Position numbers and translations under genes: made by a program. Shown in pieces: positions 58,078 through 64,000 of a DNA stretch of 64,000 nt. This stretch comes from Paenibacillus albidus. GTDB taxonomy: Bacteria; Bacillota; Bacilli; Paenibacillales; Paenibacillaceae. The DNA lies in NCBI RefSeq assembly GCF_014644435.1, contig NZ_BMKR01000014.1, forward strand, positions 97,982-161,981, read 5' to 3'. Numbering within the stretch: position 1 is the stretch's first letter; each line of letters opens with the position of its first letter. A model generated the notes under the pieces. It worked only from the letters and a program-made list of their open reading frames with translations, did not search any database and was not told the DNA's origin.

Positions 58078-58981
58078 AACCTTCTTGCGGCATGTGCGGG
58101 AAGGCTTCAAAAACGTATTCCGCAATGGGTGGATGTCGGTGGCTTCCATTACGTCCATCGTCGTATCCCTTTTTGTATTGGGTGTGTTTATACTGCTGGT
58201 GCTTAATGTTAATGCGATAGCGGATAAAGCCGACAGTCAGGTACAGATCAATGTACATCTGGCTCTGAACACCGAGCAGAAGATGCGTGAAGTCTTGGAG
58301 AATGAAATCGGCGGGATGCCGGAAGTGAGCAAGATCGAATTTGTCTCCAAAGAGCAGGGGCTGAAGGAGTTCCGCGAAGATATGGGCGAGGACGCCGCAG
58401 GACTGCTTGAAGGGTTCGACAAGGACAACAATCCGCTGCCGGACAAGCTGGTGGTGGAAGTGATTCAGCCGACAACGGTGCCGTTCGTGGCCGAGAAGAT
58501 TCAAGCGCTCAACAAGACCCACACGGAACAGCCGATTTACAAGGTCAATTATGGCAAAGGTTCGATTGAAACATTGTTCAAGGTTACGCGTACGGTGCGG
58601 AATATCGGATTTATTTTTGTGGCAGGGCTGGCGCTGATGTCGATGTTCCTGATCTCCAATACAATCCGTGTAACGATTCTCGCCCGGCGCAAGGAAATTG
58701 GAATTATGAAGCTGGTGGGAGCGACCAATTATTTTATTCGCTGGCCGTTTTTTATAGAAGGGGCACTGATTGGATTAATCGGTTCGCTGGTTACATCCGT
58801 TACATTATATATAGGGTATAGCGGTCTGGAGCGCTCGGTGCAGGGAGATCCCATGCTGGGCCTGAGCCTTATCCCTTTTGGTGACATCTGGCTGCTGCTC
58901 TGCGGTTTGCTGGTGGGACTTGGTGTACTGATCGGCGTCTGGGGAAGTACCGTATCCATTCGCAAATTTTTGAAGGTGTAG
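58067..58981 (+). CDS. ftsX: Cell-division permease-like protein FtsX
   Basis: Membrane partner of FtsE that passes the signal to an extracellular hydrolase. The 304-residue product has four membrane segments: one near residue 22-46 (VASITSIVVSLFVLGVFILL), then three in the C-terminal half (VAGLALMSMFLISNTIRVTI, EGALIGLIGSLVTSVTLYIG, LLLCGLLVGLGVLIGVWG). An extracellular loop lies between the first and second. ATG 58067 has AGAGGGG at ideal distance; ATG 58061 is close to that site. It overlaps ftsE, so the two are coupled. Confidence 0.95.
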   Translation: MSFKTFLRHVREGFKNVFRNGWMSVASITSIVVSLFVLGVFILLVLNVNAIADKADSQVQINVHLALNTEQKMREVLENEIGGMPEVSKIEFVSKEQGLKEFREDMGEDAAGLLEGFDKDNNPLPDKLVVEVIQPTTVPFVAEKIQALNKTHTEQPIYKVNYGKGSIETLFKVTRTVRNIGFIFVAGLALMSMFLISNTIRVTILARRKEIGIMKLVGATNYFIRWPFFIEGALIGLIGSLVTSVTLYIGYSGLERSVQGDPMLGLSLIPFGDIWLLLCGLLVGLGVLIGVWGSTVSIRKFLKV

Positions 58982-59038
58982 AACTGAACTTATTTATTAC
59001 TCAGGTTATTATTCAGGATAAAGGATGGGGAGTGCGAG

Positions 59039-60340
59039 TTGAAAAAGATTGCCGCCGGATTAGCCGCTTTGTTGCTGGTCGCCACTATGTTCGGGCCCTC
59101 TGACGGATTTGCCAAAAAAAGTACCGTCGCAGACATCGACAAGCAGCTTCAAAAGCTGCAGCAAGAGGTGAAGAATGCCAAGGCGCAGCAGGAGAAAGCG
59201 GCCTCGCGTAATCAGGAAGCCCAGCACTATAAGAACAAGACGACGCTTAATCTGGAGTATGTTCTGGATCAGATTGCTCTTGTCAAAGGAGAAATGAGCA
59301 CCACCTCGAGCAAAATCTCCGCCACCGAGGAATCGCTGAATGTGACCGCTACGGAACTGGCGGATGCAGAGGCGCGTGTAGCTTCCCGGGAGAAGCTGCT
59401 GGAATCGCGGGTACGGCTGATGTATACAGACGGGGCAGTCTCCTATTTGGATGTGCTGCTCTCCTCCAGCAGCTTTACGGACTTCCTGGACCGTGCCGAT
59501 TCGCTCAAGACGATTGTGAATCAGGATCAGGACCTGCTGGTGCAGCATAAAGTGGACAAGCAGACAGTCATCGACAAGAAGAAGCAGCTTGAAGGGCAAT
59601 ATGCCCAGGCGAAGGAGCTATACACAGATCTGGAATCCCAGCGCAGTGTGCTGAAAGACAAAGAAGCCGAGAAGCAGCAGCTTATCGCGTATTATGATAA
59701 GGAAATCCGGGTCACGGATGATATCAGTGAAGAGCAGAATGCCAAACTTGTGCAGCTTGCCAGTAACCGCTCTTTGCTGGAGAAGAAAAAAGATCAATTG
59801 AAGGCGGAAGAAGCAGCCCGCAAAGCCGCAGCAGCCAAAGCTGCCGCTGCCAAAGCGGAAGCGGCCCGCAAGGCGGCTGCAGCCAAGCGCGTAGCCTCCT
59901 CCGGACGAAGCTCCAGCCCCAGTGTGCCGGCATACTCCGGCGGTGATGGACCTTTCCTGCTGCCTGTAGGCTCGGCGCGGGTCTCATCCGGCTATGGTCC
60001 GCGGACACATCCGGTTACGGGTGAGGTTGGCAAGATGCATACCGGTGTGGACTTTGCGGTTCCGCAGGGGACAAGCATTCATGCCGCTGACAGCGGAACG
60101 GTTCTGGTTGCCGAATGGTGGAGCGGTTACGGCTATTGTGTCATTATTGATCATGGCGGCGGCGTCTGGACGCTTTACGGACATATCCGTCAGGGTGGTA
60201 TCCGCGTGAACGTCGGCGACCGGGTGGAGCGTGGCCAGGTGATTGCCGAATCCGGATCAACCGGACGTTCGACCGGACCCCATCTTCATTTCGAAGTACG
60301 GGTTGACGGCAAGACGGTCAACCCTATGCCTTATCTCTAA
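59039..60340 (+). CDS. EnvC-like murein hydrolase activator / M23 endopeptidase
   Basis: A 433-residue secreted protein. The signal peptide is KKIAAGLAALLLVATMFGPS with a following G-F-A-K. A long coiled coil (about residues 28-245) and an Ala/Lys-rich linker lead to a C-terminal M23 (LytM) domain. The zinc-ligand motifs are intact: H334 and D338 in MHTGVDFAVP, and H417 in GPHLHFEVR, so it is likely catalytically active rather than only an activator. Coiled-coil plus M23 directly after ftsEX is the EnvC arrangement; B. subtilis FtsEX controls CwlO instead. The start is TTG 59039 with GGGGAG upstream. Confidence 0.92.
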   Translation: MKKIAAGLAALLLVATMFGPSDGFAKKSTVADIDKQLQKLQQEVKNAKAQQEKAASRNQEAQHYKNKTTLNLEYVLDQIALVKGEMSTTSSKISATEESLNVTATELADAEARVASREKLLESRVRLMYTDGAVSYLDVLLSSSSFTDFLDRADSLKTIVNQDQDLLVQHKVDKQTVIDKKKQLEGQYAQAKELYTDLESQRSVLKDKEAEKQQLIAYYDKEIRVTDDISEEQNAKLVQLASNRSLLEKKKDQLKAEEAARKAAAAKAAAAKAEAARKAAAAKRVASSGRSSSPSVPAYSGGDGPFLLPVGSARVSSGYGPRTHPVTGEVGKMHTGVDFAVPQGTSIHAADSGTVLVAEWWSGYGYCVIIDHGGGVWTLYGHIRQGGIRVNVGDRVERGQVIAESGSTGRSTGPHLHFEVRVDGKTVNPMPYL

Positions 60341-60456
60341 ATTTATACGCTCATAAATATTAATTGCGTTTACGGCATATACTGGAAGAGATACCGTTCC
60401 TTCCAGGACGGACGGATGAAATGGCAAGATGGACAAGAAGGGACGGTGGGAACATC

Positions 60457-61923
60457 ATGTTAAAAAAGAGCACAGCGGCGTTTATGATTGTCGCCGCCCT
60501 GCTGTGCGGCAGCATTCTGACTTTGGGCGTGACCGGTTATGTCAATGTATTCGGACAGGCCGCCGGAGAAGGGGCAGCCCCGATGGTGCAGAGCAGCGGC
60601 CTGGGAGCCAAGGAATCCAAGAAGCTCGGAACCGCTTTGGATCTGATAGAGAGCAATTATGTGGAAGCGGTCGATCGGGACAAGCTGATTGACGGCGCTG
60701 TCAACGGGATGATGGAAGCCCTGGGCGATCCCTATTCCAACTATATGGGCAAAGAAACGGCTGAGAAGTTCGAGGAGAGCATAGAAGGTTCCTTCACCGG
60801 AATCGGTGCGGAAGTCTCTTCGGAGAATGGCAAGGTTGTTGTAGTCTCGCCAATCAAGGGTTCTCCGGCGGAGAAATCCGGTATTCAGGCCAAGGATATC
60901 ATTCTGTCCGTCAACGGAGAATCACTGGAAGGCCTGGAGCTGAATATGGCCGTATCCAAAATACGCGGTCCCAAAGGAAGCAAGGCCACCTTGCGAATCC
61001 AGCGTGCCGGTTCTGTGGAACCGCTGGAATATGTGATCACGCGTGATGATGTGAAGCTGGAGACAGTGTACGCCAGCATGGAGAAAGACGGTGTCGGCGT
61101 TATTGAAGTGACCCAGTTCTCCATGAATACCGGTGAACGCTTCGCGGAAGAACTGGAGAAGCTGGAGAAAAAGGGCATGAAGGGGCTTGTGATTGATGTC
61201 CGCAATGATCCGGGCGGTGTGCTTCCGGTCGTCATTGAAATGGCTGAACAGTTCGTGCCGAAGGGCAAAGCCATTGTACAGGTTGAGGATAAGAACAAGC
61301 AGCGTGAAGTCAGCACCTCCAAAGGTTCAAGCAAACCTTATCCGGTTGTAGTCCTTATGAACAAGGGGAGCGCAAGCGCTTCGGAGATTCTGGCCGGTGC
61401 CTTGCAGCAGTCGGCGGGAGCGAAGCTGATTGGAGAGAATTCGTTCGGCAAGGGCACGGTACAGACCAGCTTCGACAAGCAGCTTGGAGACGGCAGCCTG
61501 CTGAAGATTACGATTGCCAAATGGCTGACCCCGGATGGCACCTGGATTCACGGCAAAGGAATTAAGCCGGATATTGCAGTGGCCCAGCCGGATTACTTTT
61601 CCGTAGCACCGATTAACAAAAGTGTCACCCTGCAATACAACATGAACAGCACGGATGTAAAAAATGCACAAACCATGCTGAACGGGCTGGGTTATAAGCC
61701 GGGCCGCAAAGACGGTTATTTCGACACCGAAACCAAAAACGCGGTGAAGAAGTTCCAAAGCACCGCCAAACTTCCTGTGACCGGCAGCATTGATGCCAAA
61801 ACGGCAGAAGCGCTGGAGGCGGCTTTGATCAAATCCATTCAGGACCCGGTTAATGACAACCAGCGGAACAGAGGAATTGCAGAGGTTCAGAAGGAAATAA
61901 CGGCGGGAGCGTCGAACAAGTAA
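60457..61923 (+). CDS. ctpB: Carboxy-terminal processing protease CtpB (S41)
   Basis: A secreted or membrane-anchored serine protease with an N-terminal hydrophobic segment (AAFMIVAALLCGSILTLGVT). A PDZ domain (about 110-190, IKGSPAEKSGIQAKDIILSV) is followed by the S41 core: GLVIDVRNDPGGVLPVVIE, a catalytic Ser in GSASASEILAGAL (residues 304-310) and Lys332 in SFGKGTVQ. A C-terminal peptidoglycan-binding PGB_1 domain (about 400-465, MLNGLGYKPGRKDGYFDTET) completes it. ATG 60457 has GGTGGG six bases upstream; ATG 60421 is an alternative. B. subtilis CtpB cleaves SpoIVFA in sporulation; whether this one does is inference. Position between ftsEX and minJ matches Bacillus. Confidence 0.94.
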   Translation: MLKKSTAAFMIVAALLCGSILTLGVTGYVNVFGQAAGEGAAPMVQSSGLGAKESKKLGTALDLIESNYVEAVDRDKLIDGAVNGMMEALGDPYSNYMGKETAEKFEESIEGSFTGIGAEVSSENGKVVVVSPIKGSPAEKSGIQAKDIILSVNGESLEGLELNMAVSKIRGPKGSKATLRIQRAGSVEPLEYVITRDDVKLETVYASMEKDGVGVIEVTQFSMNTGERFAEELEKLEKKGMKGLVIDVRNDPGGVLPVVIEMAEQFVPKGKAIVQVEDKNKQREVSTSKGSSKPYPVVVLMNKGSASASEILAGALQQSAGAKLIGENSFGKGTVQTSFDKQLGDGSLLKITIAKWLTPDGTWIHGKGIKPDIAVAQPDYFSVAPINKSVTLQYNMNSTDVKNAQTMLNGLGYKPGRKDGYFDTETKNAVKKFQSTAKLPVTGSIDAKTAEALEAALIKSIQDPVNDNQRNRGIAEVQKEITAGASNK

Positions 61924-61951
61924 GAAGGCTGATCCCAGCCTTCTTTTTTTC
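61924..61951 (+). terminator. Rho-independent terminator after ctpB
   Basis: GAAGGCTG (61924-61931) pairs perfectly with CAGCCTTC (61936-61943), followed by a T run. Confidence 0.93.
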
Positions 61952-62033
61952 TTTTGAATTCTAAACATTTAAAAGAGTGGATGTTTCGTGTTAGAACCGG
62001 GCTCAGGTGCTGCCAATCGCGGGCTTGAGAGAT

Positions 62034-62219
62034 AAAGGGAAAATGCACCACTAAATTCATCGAAATATGGAATGTTGGACACATAAGGGGGATTTTACCC
62101 GCTAATTTTATCGTTAGGGCCTCTTTTGGGTTAAATTGAGTTTATTAGCGGGTGACTTTTCCTCTAGTTATGGAGTTCTTCCACTTTCGGAATAATTAAG
62201 GCCAACTTTTCCCTTTAAT
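62034..62219. repeat. Intergenic repeat family B, copy 2
   Basis: About 186 bases between ctpB and the MinJ-like gene, starting AAAGGGAAAATGCACCACTA. It contains TTTACCCGCTAAT and ATTAGCGGGTGAC in opposite orientations and ends ACTTTTCCCTTTAAT, which mirrors its start. It is related to 50258-50440. It fills most of a 320-base gap that has no gene. Confidence 0.75.
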
Positions 62220-62243
62220 TGAATACACCGGACGAAAAGGAGT

Positions 62244-63614
62244 GTGACGAAAGTTTTGGATGTGCTGCTGGAATGGTTAGGGAGCTGGGGCAATGCTTTG
62301 TTGCATTTGCTGATCCAGCCCTATTACTATATCGCTGTTGTGTTCATTATGCTGTATTACCGCAGGCAGGTGGCGCTGGAGCGGAGATTGATTCATGTGA
62401 AGCTGCACAGCTGGGGGCAGGAGACCTGGCGTACGGTGTGGAGCGGATTGGTGATGGGGCTCGGCGTGTCACTGGTAGCGGTGCTGCTCGGAATATCCTT
62501 GACGGGGACGATGGTGACCTGCATCTGGATCGTCAGCCTGCTGCTGATGCTGTTCCGGGTTCGCTATCTCTGTTTTGCCTATTCGATTGGTGTTTTGGGT
62601 ATTATACAGTTCGTAATGTCCTTTTTTCCGGATCCTTTCGGAAACGGTTTTGTTCAAAATATCGCTGGCGCTGTGCGGGACATGGATATTCCCGCGCTTC
62701 TGGTGCTGGCTGGCTTGCTGCACCTGGCGGAAGCACTGCTGGCCCGCTGGCAGGGGCCGGCTCTCGCGACCCCGCTTTTCCTGGCCGGCAAACGGGGCAA
62801 GGTTGTCGGCGGCTACCAGCTGCAGGCCTTCTGGCCGCTGCCGCTGTTCCTGCTGGTTCCCGCCGGTGCGGGAGCTGCAGAGCTGCCCTGGCAGCCGCTG
62901 CTGGGCGGCGGCATGGGGCTGGTCTCCCTGCCCGTCATCATCGGCTTCAGCGAGATGACGCAGGGCCTGCTGCCCGGGCGCAAGGCGGCCCGCACATCAG
63001 GACGGCTGCTGATCTACAGCATCGTCCTGATGGGCCTCAGCCTGCTTGCCGCCTGGTGGAGCCCGCTGACGCTGCTCGCGGCATTGGCAGCGATCCTGCT
63101 GCACGAAGGGCTCTCCTGGTACAGCGCTCTGGAAGAGCGCAGTATCAGTCCCATCTTCGTGCATCCGCAGCGCGGCCGCAAGGTGCTGGCCGTGCTGCCG
63201 GGCAGTCCCGCGCAGGAGCTGGGCATCCTGCCCGGCGAGATCCTGCTGAAGGTCAACGGGGTCCTGTTGACCGAAGTGGAGCAGCTGCATGAGGCGCTGC
63301 GCATGAACCCGGCGTTCTGCAAGCTGGAGGTGCAGAACCGCGAAGGGGAGAGCAAATACCTGCAGCGTGCGATCTATGATGGCGATCACCATCAGCTCGG
63401 CATCATATTGGTGCCGGAGCCGGACGGCACGGTGACTGCAGAAGCGAAGCCATCCAGCATCTTCAGCATCGCCCTGATGAAGACGGGTACGCGCAGCCGG
63501 AGTCATCCGGTCAAGCGGCTCCGCCGAACCCGGGCCGGCAGCTCCAAGCCCGATTCTCCCAAGGTCGATGCTTCCAAAGTCGATGCGCCTAAGGCCGAAT
63601 CGGCTGAGGGCTAG
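62244..63614 (+). CDS. minJ: MinJ-like PDZ-domain membrane protein
   Basis: MinJ bridges DivIVA and MinD at poles and septa in Bacillus and sits next to ctpB there, as here. The 456-residue product has about six to eight membrane segments (for example YYYIAVVFIMLYY, VMGLGVSLVAVLLGISL, LIYSIVLMGLSLLAAW). A cytoplasmic PDZ domain lies at about 315-400 (GSPAQELGILPGEILLKVNG). A basic, repetitive tail (SKPDSPKVDASKVDAPKAES) closes it. The annotated GTG 62244 is close to AAAAGGAG (62235-62242); TTG 62256 is another possible start. The middle is very GC-rich. The PDZ and TM layout supports MinJ, but sequence drift is high. Confidence 0.8.
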   Translation: MTKVLDVLLEWLGSWGNALLHLLIQPYYYIAVVFIMLYYRRQVALERRLIHVKLHSWGQETWRTVWSGLVMGLGVSLVAVLLGISLTGTMVTCIWIVSLLLMLFRVRYLCFAYSIGVLGIIQFVMSFFPDPFGNGFVQNIAGAVRDMDIPALLVLAGLLHLAEALLARWQGPALATPLFLAGKRGKVVGGYQLQAFWPLPLFLLVPAGAGAAELPWQPLLGGGMGLVSLPVIIGFSEMTQGLLPGRKAARTSGRLLIYSIVLMGLSLLAAWWSPLTLLAALAAILLHEGLSWYSALEERSISPIFVHPQRGRKVLAVLPGSPAQELGILPGEILLKVNGVLLTEVEQLHEALRMNPAFCKLEVQNREGESKYLQRAIYDGDHHQLGIILVPEPDGTVTAEAKPSSIFSIALMKTGTRSRSHPVKRLRRTRAGSSKPDSPKVDASKVDAPKAESAEG

Positions 63615-63716
63615 CTGGGACGGGTTGATCTTGGGCATGAACCAGGGGATGTCCCCAAAGCGGTTTTTTCTAAGCATGTACCGGTTTTTGTTAATTTAGA
63701 AACTGTCTAAACACAG

Positions 63717-63765
63717 CAGAGCAGCGAATCCCCCGTTAGCCGGAGAATCGCTGCTCTGTATTTGT
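63717..63765 (+). terminator. Hairpin terminator after the MinJ-like gene
   Basis: CAGAGCAGCGA (63717-63727) pairs perfectly with TCGCTGCTCTG (63748-63758), with an inner TCC/GGA pairing and a short T-rich tail. Confidence 0.75.
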
Positions 63766-64000
63766 GTCTGCGGCTTGCTTTAACAGGTCAGTGAATATTC
63801 CTCTTCATTGTGCAGAAGTTGCATGCCTGTCGCTTGCTCCTAAGATGGAATTAATAGGAGTTTCCCAACAGTCTGACTCTATCCAGCTAATCAATCCCTC
63901 CAACCCCCTTTAGATTGCGCGAATAATTGGATAAACTCCCACTAGTACCTTGACTGCATCAAATTTCAGGGTACAAATGTTTCAATTTGCCTCTGGCCTG
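63766..64000. other. Window end, no gene seen
   Basis: No credible ORF on either strand. TTGACT near 63953 with a possible TACAAA about 16 bases on may belong to a gene beyond the window, but this is weak. Confidence 0.4.

Noticed and set aside
1..64000. CRISPR arrays, rRNA or tRNA genes, riboswitches, T-boxes, IS transposases and prophage genes
   Set aside because: Looked for on both strands; no regularly spaced repeats, cloverleaf, known leader motif or transposase-like protein was found.
63766..64000. Possible coding or promoter region at the window end
   Set aside because: No frame of useful length and only a weak promoter-like pair; nothing can be supported without the next sequence.

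Overview
The window reads as chromosomal DNA of a Gram-positive, flagellated, S-layer-bearing member of the Bacillota, most likely Paenibacillus. The support is the Bacillus-type gene order (degS-degU, comF, yvyF-flgM-flgN-flgK-flgL, fliW-csrA-hag, flaG-fliD-fliS-fliT, hpf-secA-prfB, ftsE-ftsX, ctpB-minJ), strong AGGAGG ribosome sites, TTG and GTG starts, SLH-domain surface proteins and a GC content near or above 50% outside one AT-rich block. No rRNA, tRNA, CRISPR array, transposase or prophage gene was seen.

Layout. 1-6.8 kb: the 3' end of a large Ig-like/SLH surface protein and a secreted phosphodiester-glycosidase-domain protein. 6.8-12.5 kb: the DegS/DegU two-component system, a small unknown gene, a comFA broken by a frameshift in very GC-rich DNA, and comFC. 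12.5-15.9 kb: an inverted response regulator, kinase, ABC ATPase and permease cassette set between comF and the flagellar genes. 16-24.5 kb: the late flagellar genes (anti-sigma factor, hook-filament junction, FliW/CsrA, flagellin, cap, chaperones) with several visible sigma-D-type promoters and CsrA-type sites in the flagellin leader. 24.6-36.3 kb: an AT-rich flagellin-glycosylation island with a Maf transferase, all six pseudaminic-acid activities (PseB, a PseG-PseH fusion, PseI, a SpsF-like cytidylyltransferase in the PseF position, PseC), an extra epimerase and a GT-B glycosyltransferase. It ends in a decayed cassette of KASIII, ACP, SDR and GNAT remnants. 36.6-44.5 kb: cspA, another SLH protein, hpf, secA, prfB with its programmed +1 frameshift, and a YitT-family membrane protein. 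44.6-53.5 kb: argCJBDF then argGH, with an ARG-box-like site upstream. 53.6-57.2 kb: an esterase, an IseA-like inhibitor, a CBS-domain protein and a VanW protein. 57.4-63.6 kb: ftsE, ftsX, an M23 murein hydrolase, ctpB and a MinJ-like PDZ protein.

How the genes fit together. DegU, FlgM/sigma-D and FliW/CsrA are known control layers for motility in Bacillus, and all sit beside the filament genes here. The Pse island lies directly downstream of the flagellin, cap and chaperone operon and probably makes and attaches the flagellin glycan. The distal block ties FtsEX to a secreted peptidoglycan hydrolase and to division-site placement. Two families of dispersed, hairpin-forming intergenic repeats occur twice each, at about 42.2, 50.3, 50.6 and 62.1 kb. 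Two base-paired positions covary between the copies of one family.
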